Made by a program: the position numbers and the translations under genes
Shown: piece after piece, positions 53,126 through 63,984 of the stretch
How positions within the stretch are numbered: the first letter of the stretch is position 1
Layout of the letters: every line of letters begins with the position of its first letter
Notes under the pieces: model-generated
Databases searched by the model: none
Seen by the model: the letters and a program-made list of their open reading frames with translations, nothing else
What the model was told of the DNA's origin: nothing
DNA from: Fremontodendron californicum
Lineage: Eukaryota > Streptophyta > Magnoliopsida > Malvales > Malvaceae
Length of the DNA: 64,000 nucleotides
Assembly (NCBI GenBank): GCA_030761205.1
Contig: JAULJL010000028.1
Location: 18,837,001 to 18,901,000 of the forward strand
Reading direction: 5' to 3'

Positions 53126-55468
53126 CAGCGAGTGTAAAGATTCTAGTGCCCCTTCCACCTGGTCACTCAAGGCTAGTTTAGCATTCCCCATTCCGAGATG
53201 GTTGCTAAGGACTATTTCTACACTATCTTCACCATCTAGCTCATAAGCTTGCTGCACTAGTGAGTCAATTATATCAATATTAAAAACAGAATGCACATCA
53301 CTAGGATATCTCATGGCCTCAAAAATGTTAAAGCGAATTATTTCACCATCAAATTCCATAGTTAAAGTGCCATCATGTACATCTATTTTAGTTCTTGCTG
53401 TTTTCAAGAATGGTCTCCCTAATAGAATAGGTGTGGGATTAGAAGACATCTCATCTTCCATCTCAATAACATAAAAGTCAGCGGGAAAAACCAATTCATT
53501 AACCTGTACAAGAACGTCTTCTACAACTCCTCTTGGATAAGTGTTAGAACGGTCAGCAAGTTGTATTATAACACCGGTTTCCTCTAATGGTCCTAGATTC
53601 AATGAAGCATAAATTGAATATGGCATGACATTAATAGATGCCCCTAGATCTAGCATAGCACGCTCAAACCTGGTGTTGCCTATCTTACAAGGAATGGTAA
53701 ACATACCTGGATCCTTGCATTTAGGTGGGAGTTTCTTTTGAAGAACAGCTGACACATTCTCCCCCACACTTACCTTTTCATTCCATTTCAACTTCCGTTT
53801 AGATGTGCACAACTCTTTTAGGAACTTGGCATATCTTGGCACTTGCTTGATAGCATCTAGTAAAGGAATGTTCACCTCTACTTTCCGGAAGGTTTCCAAA
53901 ATTTCCTTCTCTTGCTCCTCCTTCTTGGACTTTGCTAACCTGTTAGGAAAAGGTGGAGGAGTTATATAGGAAGGAAAGGATGGTTTAGGAATTACCTTTT
54001 TTAGTGGCTCGTTGGGATGTGAAGAGGATGCCATGGTATTGTTCTCCTCTTGAGCACTATCATTTTGTGGTGTCTCTAGCTGTTTCCCACTTCTTAAATT
54101 TATAGCATTGGCATTCTCTCTTGGATTCACTATGGTTTGGGAAGGTAATTTCCCAGAATCCCTTGCTTGCATTTGACTCATGGTTGTTGCCAATTGCCCT
54201 ATTTGAGTCTCCAAATTTCGAATACTTGTCTTTGTTTCCTGTTGAAATTGAATTGTATTAGTAGAAAGAGCTTTAACAAGATCTTCAAGAGAAGTACCTG
54301 AATTTTGGGTGGGTGGTAGTTGTTGTCGGGTTTGGTATGGTTGTTGCACTCTTTGCTGAAAACCCGGTGGCCTGTGGTCAAATGGTGGAGGAATAGTTTG
54401 TGATTGGTTCCCTCTATAATTGAAGTTTGGATGATCCCTCCATCCTGGATTGTATGTGTTTGAGTTGGGATCATATTTCCTTGATTGGTTCTGAAATCCA
54501 CCCATGGCATTCACATGTTCATTGGTATCCTCTTGAAGTGTTGGACACATATCAGTTTGGTGCCCTATGTTTGAACATATGCCACAAGCCTTTATTTGTT
54601 GTATTTTACCTACAGCCAATTGTTGAACAAGAGAAGTCAGTTTATCAAATTTTTGTTCAAGGGATGATATACTTACCTCATTAACTCTCTTGGGTTGTGG
54701 TGGTGGATCTTGTCTCATTGAGAACTGTTGAGAATTGGCTGCCATGTTGGAGATTAATGTTCTAGCAGCCCTGGGAGTCTTATCAACTAGAGCTCCCCCA
54801 CTAGCGGCATCTATCATACTTCTCTCCATGGGCATGAGACCTTCATAGAAGTATTGGATGAGAAGTTGTTCACTTCTTTGATGGTGTGGACATGATGCAC
54901 AAAGTTTCTTGAACCTCTCCCAATATTCATATAAGGACTCTCCGTTGTATTGCCGAATCCCACATATCTCTTTCCTAATGTTGGCAGCCTTAGATGCTGG
55001 GAAATACCTTTCCAAGAATGCTTTCTTCAAATCATTCCATGTAGTGATGGTCCCGGATGGTAGATAGTAGAGCCATTCGTTTGCTGAATCAGCTAGAGAG
55101 AATGGGAAGGCTCTCAACTTAACTTGCTCTTCCGTGACCCCTGTTGGTCTCATGCTTGAGCAAACTACATGGAATTCCTTGAGGTGCTTATTTGGATCCT
55201 CTCCTGCAAAACCATGAAAAGTTGGGAGAAGATGAATCAAACCAGATTTTAATTCAAAAGCTACCTCAAGATTAGCATATTCAATGCATAATGGTTGTTG
55301 ACCCAAGTCCGGAGCGGCTAGCTCCTTGAGAGTTCGGTTGTCAGCTGCTGCCATCTCTCCTTGCTCCTCTTGGATGTTTTGGATCAACTCCTCGATTGGT
55401 TGTTGGTGAGAAGTTATAAATTCCCGAATTTTCCTAAGTCGTAAGTCTTCTTCGGGAGCTTGGAACAT
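52949..55468 (-). CDS. gag: Athila-type Gag with protease-region read-through (839 aa)
   Basis: Structural polyprotein forming the particle that packages element RNA. Residues about 60-245 form the retrotransposon Gag capsid-like domain (LIHLLPTFHGFAGEDPNKHL, WLYYLP, FLERYFP, ESLYEYWERFKKLC). Zinc knuckle CGICSNIGHQTDMC at 295-308 (C-x2-C-x4-H-x4-C). Then a Gln-rich linker, a coiled-coil-like stretch, and protease motif DLGA at 607-610. In the sense of transcription the normal frame ends at residue 781 (53126); the last 58 residues are an out-of-frame reading of the duplicated Gln-rich region. The ATG at 55468 follows the primer site by ~85 nt. Translation would give Gag-protease without RT. 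Confidence 0.9.
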   Translation of the reverse strand: MFQAPEEDLRLRKIREFITSHQQPIEELIQNIQEEQGEMAAADNRTLKELAAPDLGQQPLCIEYANLEVAFELKSGLIHLLPTFHGFAGEDPNKHLKEFHVVCSSMRPTGVTEEQVKLRAFPFSLADSANEWLYYLPSGTITTWNDLKKAFLERYFPASKAANIRKEICGIRQYNGESLYEYWERFKKLCASCPHHQRSEQLLIQYFYEGLMPMERSMIDAASGGALVDKTPRAARTLISNMAANSQQFSMRQDPPPQPKRVNEVSISSLEQKFDKLTSLVQQLAVGKIQQIKACGICSNIGHQTDMCPTLQEDTNEHVNAMGGFQNQSRKYDPNSNTYNPGWRDHPNFNYRGNQSQTIPPPFDHRPPGFQQRVQQPYQTRQQLPPTQNSGTSLEDLVKALSTNTIQFQQETKTSIRNLETQIGQLATTMSQMQARDSGKLPSQTIVNPRENANAINLRSGKQLETPQNDSAQEENNTMASSSHPNEPLKKVIPKPSFPSYITPPPFPNRLAKSKKEEQEKEILETFRKVEVNIPLLDAIKQVPRYAKFLKELCTSKRKLKWNEKVSVGENVSAVLQKKLPPKCKDPGMFTIPCKIGNTRFERAMLDLGASINVMPYSIYASLNLGPLEETGVIIQLADRSNTYPRGVVEDVLVQVNELVFPADFYVIEMEDEMSSNPTPILLGRPFLKTARTKIDVHDGTLTMEFDGEIIRFNIFEAMRYPSDVHSVFNIDIIDSLVQQAYELDGEDSVEIVLSNHLGMGNAKLALSDQVEGALESLHSLFLQHLTIGHRVFSKECNNHIKPDNKCHNKKVQVRLLKILSKPLLLIQFNFNKNQGRQR
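53126..54393 (-). repeat. Tandem duplication in E7 gag-pro, copy B (1,268 bp)
   Basis: Second copy, containing a complete protease region read in the gag frame. The short gag proteins resemble this copy (QNSGTSLEDLV) rather than copy A. Confidence 0.9.
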
Positions 55469-55552
55469 TCACTAATAAAAAAAAATAAGAAAGTAAATAA
55501 TTAGAACAGAAAATAAGAATAAACCAATAAACTAATAAACTAAAGAAAGCAA

Positions 55553-55570
55553 TCCCCGGCAACGGCGCCA
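55553..55570 (-). other. Primer binding site, tRNA-Asp type (E7)
   Basis: Reverse complement TGGCGCCGTTGCCGGGGA, 6 nt from the 5' LTR at 55577. Confidence 0.92.
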
Positions 55571-55576
55571 AAAACT

Positions 55577-56644
55577 TGATGCACCCAAAAGAGTGTATCT
55601 TATTTAACCTTGCACTAAAAAGATCAATTGTAAGTATAATGATTAGCAAGGGTCGAGTCCTCAGGGATTGGGTTTTAATCTATGAGTTATTAGTTTATAA
55701 CTTACGTTGAAAGAAAACAATAAAAGAAAAGGGGTTTTTGAAGCCAGATTTAAACTAAAGTAAATAATAAGAATAAGATGCAAGGCGGTATAACCAGCCA
55801 ATAAAAATATATATACTAAATTAGGCGGTATAACCAGCCAATAAAAATAAAACAAAGTTAATATACAAATTAGGCGGTATAACCAGCCAATAAAAATAAA
55901 TATACTTTTAAAAATGAGCAAACTAGAAAAGTAAGAAAACAAGTAAGTAAGAAGAATCAAATATGAAAAATATGGTTAAGGTTTCATTCTCCACCACTAG
56001 ACATCATTAAGAATCAATTTCAGATCTATCAATATCAACCAAGTATCAAAGTTAACAACCGTAGATAACAACAAGCTCTGTTATCCCAATCTTTCCTTAG
56101 TTTGTCGTTAAATAGAACAAGCTCTCTATTTAATCTCTAACCATCAAACAACCTAGAATAAGCTCTCTAGATTCAATTTAATGGCAGCTTTATGATGAGA
56201 AAGATAGGTTGATCTAAGCAACAAACACATAAGCTCGGATTGTTCAACTTAGGTTATGTTCCACTTTGCAATTATTGAAAACTTGACCATAATCATTAAT
56301 CACAAATTGCCACTTATGAATAGGAAATCAAGACAATTACACGGATCAAGACTCCTAAACTAGCAATAGATAATTATCAAGATCTATCTAGTTGTACACC
56401 TAAACAAATCAAGACAACATCATGAACAATTCTTGTAGAAGAACATAAGCAACTTTGATAGAAAATTAATGATAGATAGAATCTGAAAATCAATCACAAA
56501 ACATGTCTAGGGCTTTGAAATCACCCTTAACCAAATAGAAGTTTAGCCTAGCATAGGCATTATAAACATAAAATTAAATAGAATCTAAGAAGAAAATAAA
56601 AGAAAGAAAGAAGAAGAAGAAGAAGAATATTAATTATCCAACCT
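55577..56644 (-). repeat. 5' LTR of E7, inner part
   Basis: Begins TGATGCACCC, carries three ~40-bp units as in the E7 3' LTR, and is cut by E8 after AACCT. It resumes at 63985 (CTTGCCCTTTC) and leaves the window. Confidence 0.92.
56640..56644. repeat. Target-site duplication AACCT of E8
   Basis: AACCT at 56640-56644 and 63980-63984. Confidence 0.92.
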
Positions 56645-58673
56645 TGATAACTCGTATAATTATATAGTTTTTAGTTATGTTTTATTAATGTTTTGTGTCA
56701 AATACGAGTTATTATTGTTTAGTCTAATTGTGTTTATGATCTTTTATATTTTTATGTATTTTGGTGTTTTTCACAAGTTTCTTTGAGTGATTTCAGATTA
56801 CTAGAATTAAGGGCAAATCCAGTTCAGTTTCAGTTCCGGAACCTTTTGCCATATCAGCTATATCTCGAGTTTCACTGAAGCAATAAGGCTGAAATTTGTA
56901 GCCATGCAAAGCTAAGAGGCATATCTATCGTTTTCATGTTTTACACTTCTTAAAACGGAGTCGTTTTCCCTAGCGAAATCGACCATCAAGTTGGCTGATG
57001 TGCAATGACGTCTGTGCTGACATGTTTTCGTATTATGCCCATATCTGCTTAACCACATCAGCAAATGAGCTGATTCCAACGGCTATGGTTCCGTAACTGA
57101 TAGGGGAACCTTTGTCTAGAAGACCCTGTGATCAGATCAGGCCTCCAATATTGAATAAATCGACCATCAAGGTGGCTGATGTGCAATGACGTCTGTGCTG
57201 ACATGTTTTCGTATTTTGCCCATATCTGCTTAACCACATCAGAAAATGAGCTGATTCCAACGGCTATGGTTCCGTAACTGATAGGGGAACCTTTTTCTAG
57301 AAGACCATGTGATCAGATCAGGCCTCCAATATTGACGAAATCGACCATCAAGTTGGCTGATCAAAATCGTCATATACCTACCTTTGAAATTTGTAAAGCT
57401 TGTCTCTTGTCATTTAGCCCTCCAAAATGTGTATAAATAGAGGGCCTTGGATGATTGTAAGGGATCATATTGTACATAGGTAGGATATTAGCCATTTTAA
57501 TAAAATTCTCTAAGTTTTCTTCTTCTTTCTTTTCTCTAGTTTTCTTTTTCTTTAGAGAGAGCAAGAGGTTGGATAATTAATATTCTTCCTCTTCTTCTTT
57601 CTTTCTTTTATTTTCTTCTTAGATTTTCTTTAATTTTATGTTTATGTTTACAATGCCTATGCTAGGCTAAACTTCTATTTGGTTAAAGGTGATTTCAAAG
57701 CCCTAGACATGTTTTATAATTGATTTTCAGATTCTATCTATCATTAATTTTCTATCAAAGTTGCTTATGTTCTTCTACAAGAATTGTTCATGATGTTGTC
57801 TTGATTTGTTTAGGTGTACAACTAGATAGATCTTGATAATTATCTATTGCTAGTTTAGGAGTCTTGATCCGTGTAATTGTCTTGATTTCCTATTCATAAG
57901 TGGCAATTTGTGATTAATGATTATGGTCAAGTTTTCAATAATTGCAAAGTGGAACATAACCTAAGTTGAACAATCCGAGCTTATGTGTTTGTTGCTTAGA
58001 TCAACCTATCTTTCTCATCATAAAGCTGCCATTAAATTGAATCTAGAGAGCTTATTCTAGGTTGTTTGATGGTTAGAGATTAAATAGAGAGCTTGTTCTA
58101 TCTAACGACAAACTAAGGAAAGATTGGGATAACAGAGCTTGTTGTTATCTACGGTTGTTAACTTTGATAGTTGGTTGATATTGATAGATCTGAAATTGAT
58201 TCTTAATGATGTCTAGTGGTGGAGAATGAAACCTTAACCATATTTTTCATACTTGATTCTTCTTACTTACTTGTTTTCTTACTTTTCTAGTTTGCTTATT
58301 TTTAAAAGTATATTTATTTTTATTGGCTGGTTATACCGCCTAATTTGTATATTAACTTTGTTTTATTTTTATTGGCTGGTTATACCGCCTAATTTAGTAT
58401 ATATATTTTTATTGGCTGGTTATACCGCCTAATTTAGTATATATATTTTTATTGGCTGGTTATACCGCCTTGCATCTTATTCTTATTATTTACTTTAGTT
58501 TAAATCTGATTTCAAAAACCCCTTTTCTTTTATTGTTCTTGAATTTAAGTTTTAAACTATCAACTTATAAACTAAAACCCAATCCCTGAGGACTCGACCC
58601 TTGCTAACTACTATACTTACAATTGATCTTTTTAGTGCAAGGTTAAATAAGATACACTCTTTTGGGTGCATCA
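56645..58673 (+). repeat. 5' LTR of E8 (2,029 bp)
   Basis: TGATAACTCG to GGGTGCATCA, 181-bp periods phased at 56982, 57163 and 57344, four ~40-bp units. Edge inverted repeat ATAACTCGTAT/ATACGAGTTAT present. Confidence 0.95.
57432..57439 (+). promoter_or_regulatory. LTR TATA box (E8)
   Basis: TATAAATA, with AATAAA at 57499-57504. In the youngest element, so the best candidate for an active promoter. Confidence 0.78.
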
Positions 58674-58679
58674 AATTTT

Positions 58680-58697
58680 TGGCGCCGTTGCCGGGGA
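58680..58697 (+). other. Primer binding site, tRNA-Asp type (E8)
   Basis: TGGCGCCGTTGCCGGGGA, 6 nt after the LTR. Confidence 0.93.
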
Positions 58698-58816
58698 TTG
58701 CTTTCTTTAGTTTATTTGTTACTTGGTTTATTCTTATTTTCAGTTCTAATTAGTTTTATTTTCTTGTACATACAAGTTTTTCTTTTCAAATTTAAAAAAA
58801 AAAAAAAAAAAAAACA

Positions 58817-59755
58817 ATGGAATTGAGCAATCTAACACTTGAAGAGTTGGTGGCATACATGAACATGGAAAATCAACAAGCCAATCTCACCTCCCCAGTT
58901 CAACAATTGGCCATGGAAGGATGTCAAGGCCATCAAGTGTTCCAAGACCAACAGTATGATCATTACTCAAACACTTACCATGAGGGATGGTGGGATCATA
59001 CTAATTATGGCTACTCGAAAAATTACCAAGAAGTAGATCCTTATGCCAATTACACTCATCCATCTAGCTTCAATCAATCATGGTCCCAAGAACCAGATCT
59101 TTTTCAACCACCACATATGACTCAAAACTCAGGTACTTCTTTAGAAGATCTTGTCTATTCTCTTGTTACTGATACATTGCAATTTCAACAGGAAACAAGG
59201 GCAAGTATCCAGAGTTTGGAAAGGCAAATGAGCCTATTGGCTAGTAGTATGGTGGGATGGGTAGCACAAAGATCTGAAGAACTCCCAGCCCAAACGATGG
59301 TTAACCCAAAGGAGAATGCTACTATTGTGACCTTGAAGAATGAGGAACAAGATGAGGATGAAACAAAATTAGAGATGGATTCTATTCTTGAGGATAATGA
59401 AGCCAAAGATCCAAATAAGAGTATTTCGGCACCTGAGGTAACGTTTAAGGTTTCACTTTTTACTAATGTTTTTTCTCCACCTTTTCCTAGTAGATTTGCA
59501 AAGTTCAAGGAGGAAGAACATGAACAACACATGCCGGAAACCTTAAACAACTTGTTTGAGGAGGTCATTCAACAAGTACCAAAAGATGCACCATTCCTCG
59601 ATGAGATATGCACCACCAAGGATGATGGAATAATACTTGTAATGGAGAATGCATCCACTGTTGTGCAAAGAAAGCTTCTTCTCAAACGCATAAATTTGGG
59701 AAATTTCATGTATGAGCCTGACAAGCCTAAAAAGCCAAGAAAGGGTGTTGGTTAG
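58817..59755 (+). CDS. Short gag protein of E8 (312 aa)
   Basis: Uninterrupted 312-codon frame in the youngest element. The ATG sits directly after 20 or so A residues (58794-58816). Shares MELSNLTLEELVAYM, VQQLAMEGCQGHQ, NTYHEGWWDHTNYGYS, QNSGTSLEDLVYSL, the acidic block and C-terminus PKKPRKGVG. N-terminal half closest to E5 and the E1 fragment, C-terminal half closest to E3, suggesting template switching between family members. No enzymatic motif. Confidence 0.82.
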   Translation: MELSNLTLEELVAYMNMENQQANLTSPVQQLAMEGCQGHQVFQDQQYDHYSNTYHEGWWDHTNYGYSKNYQEVDPYANYTHPSSFNQSWSQEPDLFQPPHMTQNSGTSLEDLVYSLVTDTLQFQQETRASIQSLERQMSLLASSMVGWVAQRSEELPAQTMVNPKENATIVTLKNEEQDEDETKLEMDSILEDNEAKDPNKSISAPEVTFKVSLFTNVFSPPFPSRFAKFKEEEHEQHMPETLNNLFEEVIQQVPKDAPFLDEICTTKDDGIILVMENASTVVQRKLLLKRINLGNFMYEPDKPKKPRKGVG

Positions 59756-61913
59756 ATTCAAAACACTAACTCAAGTGTTAATTGGGAAGGCAGCCATATT
59801 AAAGATGAAATTACCAACCTTCCATATTCAGATTTGCTTTCTCTTTCTCTTTCTTTTCCTTTTTCTTTTATTATTTTTATTGTTTTTATTTTATTTCTTA
59901 TGTTTCTTTGTTAATTGTGTTTACTGCTTTTAAGTTCATTTAGGCTGCATAAGTTTCTTTTGTTTAATAGTTCTTTTCTCTTACATATAATTCTTGCATT
60001 TGGGATTAATAGCATTACATTAATGACAATGTAAGAATTATGTGTGGGGGGAAGAATTTAGGATTTTATTTATGAGTTTGTTTTGTTTTTGAGTTTTTTT
60101 TTTTATGCTGTTTTTCTTTCTGATCCTTGTTTTGAAAATAACTAGATGTAAATATAATTTTTATTTTTTTTAACCCCGGTTAAATGGCGGATAACGGTAC
60201 TCCGTGATTATTTAAATCGGTTCCATCAGCTACCCACAAAACTGATATTGTATATAAATTTCTCTTCCAATTTATCTTTCAATTTTTTGTTTTGAGTCTA
60301 GTTATTCCTATTCTTATGTTATTAGTTCTTTTCTCTTACACATGATTCTTTCATTTGGGTTAATAGACTTACATTGAGGACAATGTAAGAATTAAGTGTG
60401 GGGGGAATGATTTAGGATTTCTTTTATTTTTGTCTACTATTTTTTTTATATGAGTCTTTATTATTATTAATTTTTTTTTTTAGTGTGTTTTAGTTCCTTT
60501 TTAATACAATGATGAGATATGAATTGCATAAGTCTAAAACAGATTTATTAGTGAGAAGATTTTCATGAGAATTGAGCTTGATGTCAACCTTTTTATGAGC
60601 CAATGTTAATATGATATGTTGATTGAGAAAGAAGCATGTTTAGACTTAATCTGACTTGTATAATCATCCTTGTGAGTTTTTGAGCCTATAATGATTGATG
60701 CATTATACAAATCAATCTAATTTCTTTCTTGAGTGCTCTTATGATTACATGATTCTCTAGAACTTGCTTTAAACCGTTTGAGACTATATTGATACATGTG
60801 ACAACATGAATATGATAGAGGCATTAGGATTTTTAGCCAGGGCCAAACAGCCATCCCTTATTGATGTTCCAAGAGAACACACCCTTAGTGAACCAATTTG
60901 AGCCTACATTGAATAAGCTATCTCTTTGGTAACCATAACTTGTCCCTAACCTAAATATACTTATATCTTTACCTTTGTTCCAAAGATGAATTAGCATGTT
61001 TTGAGACAAGTTGCAAAGACAAGGGATATTTTTTTGGTTAGAAACAAGAAATAAGTGTGGGGGGAAAAGAAAAGAAAAGTCAAGAGAAAAAGAAATGAAA
61101 TACTGGCAAATACATTCCTATGTAAAAAAAAAAAATATGAATCATCTCTTGAATTTGTGGAAAAAGAAAAAGATGTTACAAAGTCGTTTAGAATGAAGAA
61201 AAGGCCCAACATAAATATCCGGCCTAGGTGACTATGTACTTGTAAAGAGTTTTGAGAAGTTTCTTTGTATGATCTTTTTATGTCTCTAAACTTTATGAAC
61301 TCTTTGGAACCTTTGTGATATCTTTATCCTTTTGTTCTTCAACCACATTACAAACCCCTTGGCCCCATTACAACCTTGATTAAAGACCTCTTGATTCATG
61401 AAGTTGTATGATCTAAATAGTGGAGAATAGGTGGACAAGCAAGAATATGGTAGAACTGTTTTCATGAGATTGATTGAGTGTAAACACTTCACCACTACTT
61501 TAAAGAGTGAAAATCATGAGGGTATCCCATGTGAGTAGTTGAGATTAAATTTGAACATGCACTATTTTGATTGAGATATGTTATGTTAATATTGGCTTAA
61601 CTCAAACAATTTACATTCAAGCATGATTTTTTGTGAAATTCTTTAAGCTATTGATTAGTTTATAAGACTTGTTCAAAGATTGTCTCTAATTTGTATTGAA
61701 AGGATTAGGAGAAAATATTTTTAGTATATGTAGTTTATTTATATTTTAGTTTTTCAATGTTTGTGGGTATCGTTCTAGTAAACCCTCACGAGACTAAACT
61801 CGTCCACTAGGGACACCTAGGGGTTTAAAGGCTTGTGTCACATGCTAAGTGCCACCGTGATTTCCTACGAAAATGGATTAGATTAGATTTTCTTATTTTA
61901 TTTTTATTGAGTC
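59756..61913 (+). other. Non-coding tail of E8
   Basis: Upstream repeat with purine tract (about 59935-60065), promoter-like block (60172-60260) with AACCCCGGTT and TATATAAA, deletion joint near 60288, then the downstream repeat (about 60300-60420) with TTACATTGAGGACAATGTAA, an AAGTGTGGGGGG near 61054, and the conserved block near 61755-61870. No supportable gene. Confidence 0.8.
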
Positions 61914-61950
61914 GTTGCTAGGGACTAGCAACAATCTAAGTGTGGGGGTG
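61914..61950 (+). promoter_or_regulatory. Polypurine tract and stem-loop of E8
   Basis: GTTGCTAGGGACTAGCAAC (61914-61932) and AAGTGTGGGGGTG (61938-61950). Confidence 0.88.
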
Positions 61951-63979
61951 TGATAACTCGTATAATTATATAGTTTTTAGTTATGTTTTATTAATGTTTT
62001 GTGTCAAATACGAGTTATTATTGTTTAGTCTAATTGTGTTTATGATCTTTTATATTTTTATGTATTTTGGTGTTTTTCACAAGTTTCTTTGAGTGATTTC
62101 AGATTACTAGAATTAAGGGCAAATCCAGTTCAGTTTCAGTTCCGGAACCTTTTGCCATATCAGCTATATCTCGAGTTTCACTGAAGCAATAAGGCTGAAA
62201 TTTGTAGCCATGCAAAGCTAAGAGGCATATCTATCGTTTTCATGTTTTACACTTCTTAAAACGGAGTCGTTTTCCCTAGCGAAATCGACCATCAAATTGG
62301 CTGATGTGCAATGACGTCTGTGCTGACATGTTTTCGTATTATGCCCATATCTGCTTAACCACATCAGCAAATGAGCTGATTCCAACGGCTATGGTTCCGT
62401 AACTGATAGGGGAACCTTTGTCTAGAAGACCCTGTGATCAGATCAGGCCTCCAATATTGAATAAATCGACCATCAAGGTGGCTGATGTGCAATGACGTCT
62501 GTGCTGACATGTTTTCGTATTTTGCCCATATCTGCTTAACCACATCAGAAAATGAGCTGATTCCAACGGCTATGGTTCCGTAACTGATAGGGGAACCTTT
62601 TTCTAGAAGACCATGTGATCAGATCAGGCCTCCAATATTGACGAAATTGACCATCAAGTTGGCTGATCAAAATCGTCATATACCTACCTTTGAAATTTGT
62701 AAAGCTTGTCTCTTGTCATTTAGCCCTCCAAAATGTGTATAAATAGAGGGCCTTGGATGATTGTAAGGGATCATATTGTACATAGGTAGGATATTAGCCA
62801 TTTTAATAAAATTCTCTAAGTTTTCTTCTTCTTTCTTTTCTCTAGTTTTCTTTTTCTTTAGAGAGAGCAAGAGGTTGGATAATTAATATTCTTCCTCTTC
62901 TTCTTTCTTTCTTTTATTTTCTTCTTAGATTTTCTTTAATTTTATGTTTATGTTTACAATGCCTATGCTAGGCTAAACTTCTATTTGGTTAAAGGTGATT
63001 TCAAAGCCCTAGACATGTTTTATAATTGATTTTCAGATTCTATCTATCATTAATTTTCTATCAAAGTTGCTTATGTTCTTCTACAAGAATTGTTCATGAT
63101 GTTGTCTTGATTTGTTTAGGTGTACAACTAGATAGATCTTGATAATTATCTATTGCTAGTTTAGGAGTCTTGATCCGTGTAATTGTCTTGATTTCCTATT
63201 CATAAGTGGCAATTTGTGATTAATGATTATGGTCAAGTTTTCAATAATTGCAAAGTGGAACATAACCTAAGTTGAACAATCCGAGCTTATGTGTTTGTTG
63301 CTTAGATCAACCTATCTTTCTCATCATAAAGCTGCCATTAAATTGAATCTAGAGAGCTTATTCTAGGTTGTTTGATGGTTAGAGATTAAATAGAGAGCTT
63401 GTTCTATCTAACGACAAACTAAGGAAAGATTGGGATAACAGAGCTTGTTGTTATCTACGGTTGTTAACTTTGATAGTTGGTTGATATTGATAGATCTGAA
63501 ATTGATTCTTAATGATGTCTAGTGGTGGAGAATGAAACCTTAACCATATTTTTCATACTTGATTCTTCTTACTTACTTGTTTTCTTACTTTTCTAGTTTG
63601 CTTATTTTTAAAAGTATATTTATTTTTATTGGCTGGTTATACCGCCTAATTTGTATATTAACTTTGTTTTATTTTTATTGGCTGGTTATACCGCCTAATT
63701 TAGTATATATATTTTTATTGGCTGGTTATACCGCCTAATTTAGTATATATATTTTTATTGGCTGGTTATACCGCCTTGCATCTTATTCTTATTATTTACT
63801 TTAGTTTAAATCTGATTTCAAAAACCCCTTTTCTTTTATTGTTCTTGAATTTAAGTTTTAAACTATCAACTTATAAACTAAAACCCAATCCCTGAGGACT
63901 CGACCCTTGCTAACTACTATACTTACAATTGATCTTTTTAGTGCAAGGTTAAATAAGATACACTCTTTTGGGTGCATCA
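61951..63979 (+). repeat. 3' LTR of E8 (2,029 bp)
   Basis: Partner of 56645-58673, same length, with only two differences noticed. Confidence 0.95.
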
Positions 63980-63984
63980 AACCT

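Larger units (their letters stand above)
56645..63979 (+). mobile_element. E8: complete short-gag element without cargo (7,335 bp), very young
   Basis: Two 2,029-bp LTRs in which I noticed only two differences (near 56990/62296 and 57342/62648), plus intact primer site, short gag and polypurine tract, and duplication AACCT. It keeps both cargo-flanking repeats and the promoter-like segment up to the pyrimidine run before CRP, then jumps at about 60288 to sequence beyond LOG, so the cassette was lost by a deletion different from that in E6. Confidence 0.95.
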
